64,000 nt of DNA from NCBI GenBank assembly GCA_947624745.1, contig CANQLR010000010.1:1-64000 (forward strand), given 5' to 3'. The stretch comes from an uncultured Clostridia bacterium. Lineage in GTDB: Bacteria > Bacillota > Clostridia > Oscillospirales > Ruminococcaceae. Positions 42,243 through 51,025 of the stretch are shown one piece after another; position 1 is the stretch's first letter; the number at the start of each line of letters is the position of its first letter. Under the pieces are notes generated by a model. The model did not search any database, was not told the origin of the DNA, and worked only from the letters and a program-made list of their open reading frames with translations. The position numbers and the translations under genes were made by a program.

Positions 42243-43433
42243 ATGGAACAAAAACGCGGGCGTTTCGGCATTCACGGCGGACAGTATATCCCCGAGACGC
42301 TTATGAACGCCGTAAACGAGCTCGAAGCGGCCTATAACCGCTATAAGGACGACCCCGAATTCAACGCGGAGCTTAAGGACCTTCTCAACAACTACGCCAA
42401 CCGGCCGTCGATGCTTTATTACGCCGAGAAAATGTCCAAGGACCTCGGCGGCGCGAAGATCTATCTTAAGCGGGAGGATCTTAACCACACCGGCGCGCAC
42501 AAGATAAATAACGTTTTAGGGCAGGCGCTTTTGGCGAAGAAGATGGGAAAGACCCGGCTTATCGCCGAGACCGGCGCGGGGCAGCACGGCGTTGCCACAG
42601 CCACCGCGGCGGCGCTCTTCGGCATGGAGTGCGTGGTGTTCATGGGCGAGGAGGACACCAAAAGACAGGCCCTCAACGTCTATAGAATGAAGCTTCTGGG
42701 CTCGGAAGTGGTGCCGGTGAAATCTGGCACAGCGACCCTTAAGGACGCCGTAAACGAGGCCATGCGCGAGTGGACAAGGCGCATATCCGACACGCACTAC
42801 TGCCTCGGCTCCTGCATGGGCCCCCACCCCTTCCCGACGATAGTCCGCGATTTTCAGTCGGTCATCTCGAAGGAGATCAAGGAGCAGTGCCTTGAAAGGG
42901 AGGGCCGCCTGCCCGACGTCGTTATGGCATGCGTCGGCGGAGGCTCGAACGCCATCGGCGCGTTCTATAACTTCATTAACGATAAATCGGTGCGGCTTAT
43001 AGGCTGCGAGGCGGCGGGCAGAGGTATCGACACCTTCGAGACCGCCGCCACGGTAAACACCGGCAGGCTCGGGATCTTCCACGGCATGAAATCCTACTTC
43101 TGCCAGGACGAGTACGGCCAGATCGCGCCGGTTTACTCCATCTCCGCGGGACTCGACTATCCCGGCGTCGGCCCCGAGCACGCCTATCTTCACGACATCG
43201 GCAGGGCGGAATACGTCCCCGTGACCGACGACGAGGCGGTCGAGGCGTTTGAGTATCTCTCGAAGACCGAGGGAGTAATCCCCGCAATCGAGAGCGCCCA
43301 CGCCGTCGCCTACGCGATGAAGATCGCCCCCGAGATGGGTAAGGACAAAATTATCGTAGTCAATCTTTCGGGGCGCGGCGACAAGGACGTTGCGGCCATC
43401 GCGAGATACAGAGGGGAGGATATCTATGAGTAA
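42243..43433 (+). CDS. trpB: Tryptophan synthase beta chain
   Basis: 396 residues, TrpB1 type. The PLP lysine is in [20 protein letters not shown]; other motifs are [27 protein letters not shown] and [16 protein letters not shown]. Condenses indole with serine. AAGGAGAAAG upstream. The last 8 bases overlap trpA. Confidence 0.97.
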   Translation: MEQKRGRFGIHGGQYIPETLMNAVNELEAAYNRYKDDPEFNAELKDLLNNYANRPSMLYYAEKMSKDLGGAKIYLKREDLNHTGAHKINNVLGQALLAKKMGKTRLIAETGAGQHGVATATAAALFGMECVVFMGEEDTKRQALNVYRMKLLGSEVVPVKSGTATLKDAVNEAMREWTRRISDTHYCLGSCMGPHPFPTIVRDFQSVISKEIKEQCLEREGRLPDVVMACVGGGSNAIGAFYNFINDKSVRLIGCEAAGRGIDTFETAATVNTGRLGIFHGMKSYFCQDEYGQIAPVYSISAGLDYPGVGPEHAYLHDIGRAEYVPVTDDEAVEAFEYLSKTEGVIPAIESAHAVAYAMKIAPEMGKDKIIVVNLSGRGDKDVAAIARYRGEDIYE

Positions 43434-44193
43434 CGTAAAAAAGGCGTTTGAGAACGGCAAGGCGTTCATCCCCTTCGTGACCTGCGGCTATCCCGACGAG
43501 GAGACGTCCGAAAAAATTATCCGCACGCTCGCCGAAAACGGCGCGGACCTTATTGAGCTCGGCATTCCCTTTTCAGACCCGACCGCAGAGGGCCCGGTGA
43601 TTCAGGGCGCGAACGTAGTGGCTCTCAAAAACGGCATTACGACGGTAAAGGTCTTCGAGATGGTAAAGCGCCTCCGCCGCGACATCAAAACGCCGTTTGT
43701 GTTCATGACCTACGCGAACGTCGTCTTCTCGAACGGCGCGGACAAATTTATCTCGCAGTGCCGCGACATCGGGATCGACGGGCTGATCCTGCCCGATCTT
43801 CCGTACGAGGAGCGGGGCGAGTTCTCGGACATCTGCGATAAGTACGGGATAGATCTGATCCCGCTCGTCGCCCCGACCTCGGAAAACCGCATCGCGATGA
43901 TCGCCAAGGCCGCGCAGGGGTTCATCTACATAGTTTCGAGCCTCGGCGTGACCGGAATGCGCGACGCCATCACGACCGACATCCCGAGCATCGTGAAGAT
44001 AATCCGCGAAAATACCGACGTTCCCTGCGCGGTCGGCTTCGGCATTTCGACACCCGCGCAGGCCCACGACATGGCCGCCATATCCGACGGCGCCATCGTC
44101 GGCTCGGCGATAATCAACGAGATTTCCAAAGGCGGCAGCGATATGCTCAAGCGCGTGGGAAGGCTCGTGAGGGATATGAAAAGGGCACTGTGA
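43426..44193 (+). CDS. trpA: Tryptophan synthase alpha chain
   Basis: 255 residues from ATG 43426 ([20 protein letters not shown]), chosen because this ATG overlaps the trpB stop (ATGAGTAA). Catalytic Glu and Asp in [19 protein letters not shown] and LPDLPYEE; phosphate loop [11 protein letters not shown]. Cleaves indole-3-glycerol phosphate to indole for TrpB. Last gene of trpEGDCFBA. Confidence 0.96.
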   Translation: MSNVKKAFENGKAFIPFVTCGYPDEETSEKIIRTLAENGADLIELGIPFSDPTAEGPVIQGANVVALKNGITTVKVFEMVKRLRRDIKTPFVFMTYANVVFSNGADKFISQCRDIGIDGLILPDLPYEERGEFSDICDKYGIDLIPLVAPTSENRIAMIAKAAQGFIYIVSSLGVTGMRDAITTDIPSIVKIIRENTDVPCAVGFGISTPAQAHDMAAISDGAIVGSAIINEISKGGSDMLKRVGRLVRDMKRAL

Positions 44194-44200
44194 GGGGATA

Positions 44201-44226
44201 AAAAGCGGCCGTGAGGCTGCTTTTTT
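44201..44226 (+). terminator. Terminator of the trp operon
   Basis: AAAAGCGGCC-gtga-GGCTGCTTTTTT, a short stem ending in six T. Confidence 0.82.
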
Positions 44227-44292
44227 GTTGGGGATTTGCCCCGGATTCGCGCAATTTCCAACCCAAGCACTTGACCGCACTTTCGTGCAAAG

Positions 44293-44403
44293 TTTGCCTC
44301 GCTCATCGCTCGGCAAATGCGGATTGTAGCTCCGGCTCTGTGCGCAACCGTTTACCTTTGATATAGCCCCACCTTTTCTTTGCCTCGCTCATCGCTCGGC
44401 AAA
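44293..44403 (-). repeat. Pair of TTTGCC...GGCAAA boxes
   Basis: Inverted copies of the 25-bp box at 44293-44317 and 44379-44403, an 86-bp period. The interval contains, on the minus strand, GGTAAACGGTTGCGCACAGAGC, matching the first interval of the 7826-8024 array (GGTAGACGGTTGCGCACAAAGC). Confidence 0.85.
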
Positions 44404-44795
44404 CGGGGAGACCCCCGGCGAGGGTCTCCCCACGTCGCAACAGCCCACCGGGCTGATTGCTCCTCCCCGTCCTGCGCCCGCTTACGCTTGGGGATTTCGC
44501 CCGTTGCGACGGGCGACCAGAGGCTCCTCGCCTCTGGACTCTCGCCCGCTTTTTGAGGAAAAGCGGGATAAAACCTTTTCGTCTTGTCTCTCATAAAATT
44601 AGCCGGCTAAACTATTTTGCCCGCCTCTAACATGCTTTGACTTTTCGTCATTTTCCACAAAAATCCCCTCAAATTTTTGTCCCTTAACCCCCTTAACAGT
44701 CCGTACATTTGTACTCCGGGAGCATTTTCAAAAAAATTTTTCAAAATGTTGCACATCACCGTGCAACTTTTCCCCGTTTTTTCGGTATATATGGG
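44404..44795 (-). repeat. Long composite repeat, copy B (inverted relative to copy A)
   Basis: Reverse complement of the 12924-13370 element: AT-rich block 44582-44795 with CCCATATATACCGAAAAAACGG, GTTGCAC/GTGCAAC, GGAGTACAAATGTACGG and TTTTATGAGAGACAAG, then the GC-rich block with the CGCCCGTCGCAACGGGCG hairpin. On the minus strand the AT-rich block is open (ending ...KSQSMLEAGKIV), while copy A has two stops in that frame. No gene is called. Confidence 0.85.
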
Positions 44796-44828
44796 AGGAC
44801 AATTTCTTCGACGTCGAATTTCCACCCC

Positions 44829-44856
44829 GAAAAAAGCAGCCCCCTGAGCTGCTTTC
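44829..44856 (-). terminator. Terminator of the ABC exporter operon
   Basis: Minus strand: AAGCAGCTCAGGGGGCTGCTT followed by TTTTCG, five bases after the stop codon. Confidence 0.85.
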
Positions 44857-44860
44857 TCCC

Positions 44861-46855
44861 TTATTTATCCACCAGCTGCAGGTCGTACAGCTTCTTATAA
44901 AGCCCGTTTTGCTTCAGCAGCTCCTGGTGCGAGCCCTGCTCGCGGATCCTGCCGTGGTGCATGACGATGATCTTGTCCGCGTGCTGAATGGTCGACAGCC
45001 TGTGGGCGACCATGATGGTCGTGCGCCCCTCCATCAGCTTTCCGAGCGCCTCGGTGATAAGCACCTCCGTCTCGGTGTCGATGTTCGCTGTCGCTTCGTC
45101 GAGTACCAGTATCGACGGCTTGTGCGCCAGCGTTCTTGCGAAGCTTATGAGCTGCCTCTGCCCCGCCGAGAGGGTCGACCCGCGCTCGGTGACCGCCTGA
45201 TCGTACCCGTCCGGCATCCTCTCGATGAACCCCGAAGCCCGCACGGTCTGCGCCGCCGCGATGATATCCTCCCTCGTGATGTCGTCTGAACCGAGCGAGA
45301 TATTGTCCGCGACGTTTCCGGTGAACAGGAAAACGTCCTGCTGCACCTGACCGATCGCCCCGCGCAGAACGTCGGTGTCGACCTGCTTTATGTTCACCCC
45401 GTCGATGAGTATCTCGCCCTTCTGAATGTCGAAATATCTTCCGATGAGGTTTAATATCGAGGTCTTTCCCGCGCCTGTCGCGCCGACGAACGCAACCTTT
45501 TCCCCCGGCGAGATGGTAAAGCTCACGTCCTTAAGGATATAGTCGTCCTTCTCGTAGGCAAACCAAACGTTTTTGAACTCTATCCTCCCGCTCATGGGCG
45601 GCGCTACGGGGTTAGGCGCGTTCACTATCTCCGGCTCGACGTCGAGGACCGAGAACACCTTTCCCGCCGAGGCAAGAGAGGACTGCAGCGTTCCGAACTG
45701 CTCGGCGAGCTCCTGGATAGGCTCGAAGAACGAGCCGATGTAGGTGATGAAGATAAAGAGCGTTCCGAGCGAGATCTTATCCTGCAAGACGAAGCTCGCG
45801 CCGAAGCCGATGACGATTATCTTCGCGATTATCGAGACCAAGAAGATGGCCGGGCGGAATATCGCGAATATCATCATCTCGCGCCATGAAGCGTCGAACA
45901 GCTCCTGCGACTTGCCCTCGAATTCCTTATATTTTTCCTTCTCGCGGGCAAATATCTGTATCAGCCTCATGCCCGAGATATGCTCCGACAAAAACGTGTT
46001 CAGCTCGGTGATCTTGTTTCTCGTGAGCTCATACGCCTTTCTCGAAACGTGGCGGAAGTAGAACGTCAGCACCCCGACGACCGGCAGCAGCATAAATGAC
46101 ACCGCGGTCATTCCCGGCGAGCGGCTGAACATAATCACCGCATAGCCGAAGATCATGATGACGTTTCTGAAAAGCCTCACCAAAATGGTCGTGAAGAGCT
46201 CGTTTATCGCCTCGGTATCGTTCGAGACCCTCGTCACGAGCTTCCCGACAGGCGTTGTGTTAAAGAAATTGAGACTTAAGCTGTGAATGTGCGTGAAGAC
46301 CTGCTCGCGCATCGAATAAATTATCTTCTGCCCCATTTTCTGGAGTATCCATGTGTCTGCCCAGTTCAGGACGAACCCGAGCGCCAGCACCGCAAGATAG
46401 AGCGCCGAAGCCTTCAGGATCCCCGAAAAGTCGGACTTTCGCAGTACCTTAAGCTCTCCCTTTTCAAGCGGAACCCCGTCCGAATGAGAGTCGATAAACT
46501 CCTTAACCGTCTCCGGCTCGGCCTCGATGAGCGCCCGCGACTCCGCCGCCGTCAGCCCCTCGGCCATGTAGTATTCGTCGTCATAAAGAAGTATCTGGTA
46601 ATACTTAGGCGAGCTGTCCGCCAGCTCCTCCTCCGAAAAATCGCCGTAGTGCCGAGTGAGCCGCTTTCCGTCGTATTCCGTTTCGCCGCCGTCCGCCTCG
46701 GTAAAGGGCTGATAGTAGCCGTTTATGTAGTCGTCTATCGCGTCGCCGATGATTATCGGCCGATAAAGCTCCACCGCGATGATAAAGAGCACCAGAACCG
46801 TCGCCGCGAGCATCGCCCATTTGTGCGGCTTAAGATATCCTAAAAGTCGTCTCAT
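44861..46855 (-). CDS. Heterodimeric ABC exporter, subunit with intact ATPase and extracellular insert
   Basis: 664 residues. Six-helix exporter domain followed by an ABC ATPase: Walker A GATGAGKTS, signature LSAGQRQLISFARTL, Walker B ILVLDEATANID with the catalytic Glu, switch His in MVAHRLST. Between helices 1 and 2 lies an insert of about 110 residues (about 40-150, rich in Tyr, Glu and Asp: HYGDFSEEELADSSPKYYQI), as in the BmrD/YheH half of BmrCD-type multidrug exporters. The start overlaps the partner gene's stop by four bases. Substrate unknown. Confidence 0.92.
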   Translation of the reverse strand: MRRLLGYLKPHKWAMLAATVLVLFIIAVELYRPIIIGDAIDDYINGYYQPFTEADGGETEYDGKRLTRHYGDFSEEELADSSPKYYQILLYDDEYYMAEGLTAAESRALIEAEPETVKEFIDSHSDGVPLEKGELKVLRKSDFSGILKASALYLAVLALGFVLNWADTWILQKMGQKIIYSMREQVFTHIHSLSLNFFNTTPVGKLVTRVSNDTEAINELFTTILVRLFRNVIMIFGYAVIMFSRSPGMTAVSFMLLPVVGVLTFYFRHVSRKAYELTRNKITELNTFLSEHISGMRLIQIFAREKEKYKEFEGKSQELFDASWREMMIFAIFRPAIFLVSIIAKIIVIGFGASFVLQDKISLGTLFIFITYIGSFFEPIQELAEQFGTLQSSLASAGKVFSVLDVEPEIVNAPNPVAPPMSGRIEFKNVWFAYEKDDYILKDVSFTISPGEKVAFVGATGAGKTSILNLIGRYFDIQKGEILIDGVNIKQVDTDVLRGAIGQVQQDVFLFTGNVADNISLGSDDITREDIIAAAQTVRASGFIERMPDGYDQAVTERGSTLSAGQRQLISFARTLAHKPSILVLDEATANIDTETEVLITEALGKLMEGRTTIMVAHRLSTIQHADKIIVMHHGRIREQGSHQELLKQNGLYKKLYDLQLVDK

Positions 46856-48645
46856 TCCTCCGCGCCCTCCTTAACGATGTCCCTCTCAAGGGCTGCCCGC
46901 TGCTCGCCGATGGCCGCCTCGAGCTGCTGGCTCTCGAACATCTCGGCGTAAATTCCGCCCTTTTCCATGAGCTCGGCGTGGCTCCCGACCTCGGCCGCGC
47001 TGCCGTCCTCCAAAACCATGATAACGTCCGCGTCCTTTATGGTCGACACCCTGTGCGCGATGATTATCGTCGTCTTTCCGGCTCGGTTTTTCTTGAGGTT
47101 TGTAAGTATATGCTCCTCGGTATCGGTGTCCACCGCCGAGAGAGCGTCGTCCAAAATAAGTATCGGCGCGTCCTTTATGAGCGCCCTCGCGATGGACGAG
47201 CGCTGCTTCTGGCCGCCCGAAAGGGTCACGCCCCGCTCGCCGACCACCGTTTCATACCCCTCGGGGAACTCGATTATATTGTCGTGTATGCACGCCGCGC
47301 GGGAGGCCTCGACGATGCGCTCCATGCTCTTTTCGTGGGTGCCGAAGGCGATATTCGAGGCAAGAGTGTCCGAAAACAGAAAGTTATCCTGCGGCACATA
47401 GGCGATATTCTCGCGAAGAACGTTTAAGGGAACGTCGTTTATGTCCGTCCCGTCGAAGCTTATCATGCCGCGGCGGGTGTTGTAAAGGTGCAGAAGCAGG
47501 TTCACAAGGGTGGATTTTCCGTTTCCCGTCCGCCCGATAATGGCAAGGGTCGTCCCGGCGGGAACGTCGAGGGTCAGGTCCCTTATAGTCGGCTCGCTCG
47601 AGCCCTTGTGGATAAAAGTAAGGTCGTTAAAGGATATCTGCCCCGAAAGCTCATGCACCGGCGCCGGCTCGGGAGAATCCTCTATCTCGGTCTTGGAGGC
47701 AAAGACCTCCTCAATTCGTTTTGCCGAGGCGAACCCCTGCGAGAACATATTTATCGCGTCGCCGCAGGCTATCATCGGCCAGACGAGCATTCCGACGTAC
47801 TGGTTGAACGCCACGAACCGCCCGAGGGTTATCTCGCCCACGATTGCAAGATATCCGCCGTAAATCAGGGTGATCAGGCTCGACGAGCCGATAATTACGG
47901 TCAGAAGCGGGTTCACCACCGCCTGCCACTTAACTATGTCGAGGTTTTTGTCCATGGCGTTCTGGTTCGCCTTCAAAAATTCCTTAAGCTGCTGCCGCTC
48001 CCGGACGAACGCCTTTATGACCCTTACCCCCGAAAAGCTCTCCTGAACGAAATCGGTGAGATCCGACACCGCCTCCTGGCGCTTGCGGTACTTTTTGTGC
48101 ATAATTTTGCCGTAATAAATTTCGCCGACCATTATGACCGACATCGGTATCAGCACCAAAAGCGTCAGCCGGATATTCACATATATCATCATCTGGATAA
48201 TGACCATGAGCCCCATGACCGTCGCGTCGAATATCGAGATTATCGCCGGGCCGATGGACATTCTTATCGAGTTCAGATCCGACGTGAAGCGGGTCATCAG
48301 ATCGCCCGTCTTGTGCGAGTTGTAATATTCGACGTCCATCGTTTCGAGGTGGGAAAACATATCGTTTCTTATCTCTTTTTCGATGGTCCTTGCGGCGCCG
48401 AAGAGGAAAAATCTCCACAAAAATCTTCCCGCAGCCAAAGTAACGCCGAGCGCTAAAATTATCCCTAACACCTTGAAGATCTCGTTCATTCCCATGGTGC
48501 GGTCGGTAAGTCCGTCGGTTATGCGCCCCGTAAGCTCGGGTATGAAAAGGTTTGCGTAGTCGACGATAAACAGCGTGATTATCCCGAGAATATACTGCCA
48601 TTTATGCCTTTTTATGTATTGCATCAGAAACTTCAGCGGTGACAC
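46852..48645 (-). CDS. Heterodimeric ABC exporter, subunit with degenerate catalytic site
   Basis: 597 residues from GTG 48645 (GGGGAGGATAAGA upstream). Exporter-type transmembrane domain and ATPase with Walker A GRTGNGKSTL, signature LSGGQKQRSSIARAL and Walker B ILILDDALSAVD. The catalytic Glu is replaced by Asp, the standard asymmetry of heterodimeric exporters (BmrC, LmrC, TM287 type). It would form one complex with the adjacent gene product. First gene of the two-gene operon. Confidence 0.92.
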   Translation of the reverse strand: MSPLKFLMQYIKRHKWQYILGIITLFIVDYANLFIPELTGRITDGLTDRTMGMNEIFKVLGIILALGVTLAAGRFLWRFFLFGAARTIEKEIRNDMFSHLETMDVEYYNSHKTGDLMTRFTSDLNSIRMSIGPAIISIFDATVMGLMVIIQMMIYVNIRLTLLVLIPMSVIMVGEIYYGKIMHKKYRKRQEAVSDLTDFVQESFSGVRVIKAFVRERQQLKEFLKANQNAMDKNLDIVKWQAVVNPLLTVIIGSSSLITLIYGGYLAIVGEITLGRFVAFNQYVGMLVWPMIACGDAINMFSQGFASAKRIEEVFASKTEIEDSPEPAPVHELSGQISFNDLTFIHKGSSEPTIRDLTLDVPAGTTLAIIGRTGNGKSTLVNLLLHLYNTRRGMISFDGTDINDVPLNVLRENIAYVPQDNFLFSDTLASNIAFGTHEKSMERIVEASRAACIHDNIIEFPEGYETVVGERGVTLSGGQKQRSSIARALIKDAPILILDDALSAVDTDTEEHILTNLKKNRAGKTTIIIAHRVSTIKDADVIMVLEDGSAAEVGSHAELMEKGGIYAEMFESQQLEAAIGEQRAALERDIVKEGAEE

Positions 48646-48698
48646 TCTCTTATCCTCCCCGGGTCGGTATATTCTTAATTTTCAGACGTAATATTGCT

Positions 48699-48727
48699 AT
48701 TATAACGCATTTTTCGGTAACTTGCAA
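48699..48727 (-). promoter_or_regulatory. Sigma-A promoter of the ABC exporter operon
   Basis: Minus strand: -35 TTGCAA (48722-48727), 17-base spacer, -10 TATAAT (48699-48704). Confidence 0.82.
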
Positions 48728-48758
48728 TAGACGTTTTCACATATTTTTGCGCTTTTGG

Positions 48759-48787
48759 TTGCATTTCTATGTATAATATGATATAAT
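48759..48787 (+). promoter_or_regulatory. Sigma-A promoter of malQ
   Basis: -35 TTGCAT (48759-48764), 17-base spacer, -10 TATAAT (48782-48787). A second TATAAT at 48772 is too close to be used with it. Divergent from the exporter promoter, with 31 bases between the two -35 boxes. Confidence 0.75.
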
Positions 48788-48831
48788 GTAGACTGCGCAT
48801 AAAATCATTCCATCATGAAAGGAAAACAAAT

Positions 48832-50355
48832 ATGAGAGCAAGCGGAATTTTACTCGGCATAAGCTCGCTTCACGGCGGCTACGGAATAGGAAAGCTCGGG
48901 CGCGAGGCGTATGAATTCGTCGACTTTTTGAAGGAGGCTCGGCAGAAATACTGGCAGATACTGCCTTTAAGCCCCACCGGCTACGGCGACAGCCCCTACC
49001 AGTCCTTCTCGACCCGCGCGGGGAACCCCTACTTCATCGACCTCGAAACTCTTGAAAAGGAGGGGCTCTTAAAGCCCGAGGAGTACAAGTCGGTGCAGTT
49101 CGGCGACAACGACCGCTACATAAACTACGGAATGCTCTATTTCGCGATATATCCGGTCTTAAGAAAGGCCTACTCCCGCTTTGCGCCGAACGCGGACTAT
49201 GCCGCTTTTATGGAGAAAAACGGCGACTGGGTCAAGGACTACGCGGTCTTTTCCGCCCTAAAGGACGCCCACGGCGGCAAGCCATGGTCCGAGTGGGAGG
49301 ATGATCTGAAATTCGCCCGCCCCGACGCCCTCAAAAAGGCGGAGGAGGAGCTTAAGGACGACGTCGGCTTCTATGAATTTTTGCAGTACGAGTTCTACCG
49401 CCAGTGGTCAAAGCTCAAAAAATACGCGAACGAAAACGGTATAGAGATAATCGGCGACATGCCGATATACTGCGCCTACGACAGCGTGGAGTGCTGGAAA
49501 AACCCCGAGCTTTTCGAGCTCGACGAGCTTAAGCGCCCGAAATTCGTCGCGGGCTGCCCGCCCGACCCCTACGCCGTCGAGGGCCAGCTTTGGGGGAACC
49601 CCTTATACAACTGGCGGGACATGGAGATGAACGGCTATAAGTGGTGGATCGACCGCATCGCCTTCGCGACCGAGATCTACGACGTTTTGAGGATAGACCA
49701 CTTCCGCGCCTTCGCGGGGTATTACGCTATCCCCGGCAGCGACAAAAACGCCGTAAACGGGCAGTGGCGCGAGGGTCCGAGAATGAAGCTGTTTAATTCG
49801 ACTAACTATTGGCTCGGCCCGAAGAAGATAATCGCCGAGGACCTCGGCTTCATCACCGACGACGTGGTGCAGCTCCTTCACGACACGGGATATCCGGGCA
49901 TGAAGGTCTTGCAGTTCTCCTTCGACCCCGCCGCCGACAGCGTGTATCTCCCCTGCAACTATGAAAGCCGCGACTGCGTGGTCTACACCTCGACCCACGA
50001 CAGCGACACCGCCCCCGGCTGGGCGAAGGGCCTCGAGGGAAGCTCGCTTCGCTTCTGCCTCGACTATCTCGGCGTAAAGACGCGCGAGGAGATCCCCGAC
50101 GCGCTTTTGCGGCTCGCGTGGTCGAGCACCGCCGACACCGCCATCGCCCAGATGCAGGACCTCTTGGGGCTCGGCAATGAGGCGAGGATAAACGTGCCCT
50201 CGACGGTCGGCCAAAACTGGCGCTGGAGGATATCGAAGGGCGACATCTCGGGCGAGATCAAGGAGAAGCTTCGCTTTTTGAACGAGACCTATAACCGCGT
50301 CGGCACAGTGCGGGGCAAGCAGTCCGACGCCGAACGGGGCTACGTTTTTCGGTGA
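48832..50355 (+). CDS. malQ: 4-alpha-glucanotransferase (amylomaltase)
   Basis: 507 residues, GH77. SGILLGISSLHGGYGIGKLG at the start, the nucleophile Asp in LRIDHFRAF, acid/base Glu in IAEDLGFIT and transition-state Asp in STHDSDTAPGW. Transfers maltodextrin units between glucans, converting maltose and maltotriose to longer chains and glucose. No phosphorylase or transporter lies beside it. Its last four bases overlap the HAD phosphatase start (GTGA). Confidence 0.96.
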   Translation: MRASGILLGISSLHGGYGIGKLGREAYEFVDFLKEARQKYWQILPLSPTGYGDSPYQSFSTRAGNPYFIDLETLEKEGLLKPEEYKSVQFGDNDRYINYGMLYFAIYPVLRKAYSRFAPNADYAAFMEKNGDWVKDYAVFSALKDAHGGKPWSEWEDDLKFARPDALKKAEEELKDDVGFYEFLQYEFYRQWSKLKKYANENGIEIIGDMPIYCAYDSVECWKNPELFELDELKRPKFVAGCPPDPYAVEGQLWGNPLYNWRDMEMNGYKWWIDRIAFATEIYDVLRIDHFRAFAGYYAIPGSDKNAVNGQWREGPRMKLFNSTNYWLGPKKIIAEDLGFITDDVVQLLHDTGYPGMKVLQFSFDPAADSVYLPCNYESRDCVVYTSTHDSDTAPGWAKGLEGSSLRFCLDYLGVKTREEIPDALLRLAWSSTADTAIAQMQDLLGLGNEARINVPSTVGQNWRWRISKGDISGEIKEKLRFLNETYNRVGTVRGKQSDAERGYVFR

Positions 50356-50981
50356 GAGCGCATATTTTCGACTTTGACGGCACGCTGGTCCGCTCGCTCG
50401 GGGTCTGGCGGCAGGCCGACGACGAATTTTTCGCCCGCCGCGGCATGGCCTGCCCCGAGGACTTATATAAAAAGATCGCGCACATGAACCTCGTTCAGGC
50501 TTCGGAGCTCATAAAGCGCGATTTCGGCCTTTCGGAGAGCGTTTCGGACATCGTGCATGAGTTTACCGAGACGGTTCGGCACAAATACGCCCGTGAGGTC
50601 AGGCTCGTCGACGGCGCGGGGGAATACTTAAAGAAATTAAAGGCCACGGGCGAAAAAATCGCCCTTGCGACCTCGAGCACCGAGGAGCTTTACCTCCCCT
50701 GCCTTAAAAATAACGGCGTGGATACGCTCTTTGACGCCTTTGCGACCACCGCCGAGGCGGGCTGCACCAAGGGCTCGGAAAGGGTGTATCTTTTAGCTGC
50801 GGAAAAGCTCAACGTCCCGCCCGAGCGCTGCATGGTCTATGAGGATATCCTCCCCGCCATAGATGCCGCCCGCCGCGCGGGAATGAGGACGCTTGCCATC
50901 TTAGAGCCCCGCTCAAAGGGCGATTGGGAGAGGATAAAAGGTACGGCGGATAGGTGGGCGTTTGATTTTTCGGATATGTAA
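50352..50981 (+). CDS. HAD-superfamily phosphatase, beta-phosphoglucomutase-like
   Basis: 209 residues, GTG start overlapping the malQ stop. HAD motifs in order: IFDFDGTLV (nucleophile and acid Asp), LATSSTEEL (motif II), a Lys in the SERVY region and VYEDILPAIDAA (motif IV). A helical cap lies between motifs I and II. It is probably a sugar-phosphate phosphatase or mutase linked to maltodextrin use, inferred from translational coupling to malQ. Confidence 0.85.
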   Translation: MRAHIFDFDGTLVRSLGVWRQADDEFFARRGMACPEDLYKKIAHMNLVQASELIKRDFGLSESVSDIVHEFTETVRHKYAREVRLVDGAGEYLKKLKATGEKIALATSSTEELYLPCLKNNGVDTLFDAFATTAEAGCTKGSERVYLLAAEKLNVPPERCMVYEDILPAIDAARRAGMRTLAILEPRSKGDWERIKGTADRWAFDFSDM

Positions 50982-51013
50982 AAAAGAGCAGGAGATCAAC
51001 TCCTGCTCTTAAT
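50981..51013. terminator. Bidirectional terminator
   Basis: AAGAGCAGGAG-atcaa-CTCCTGCTCTT, an 11-bp perfect stem between convergent genes. On the minus strand it is followed by six T and serves the solute-binding gene; on the plus strand only AATTT follows. Confidence 0.88.
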
Positions 51014-51025
51014 TTAGCCGTTTAA

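Noticed and set aside
44607-44825. A 72-codon frame in the AT-rich repeat block (minus strand)
   Set aside because: The homologous frame at 13.0 kb has two stops, the sequence is part of a dispersed repeat and no protein family is recognised; retained only as a finding.
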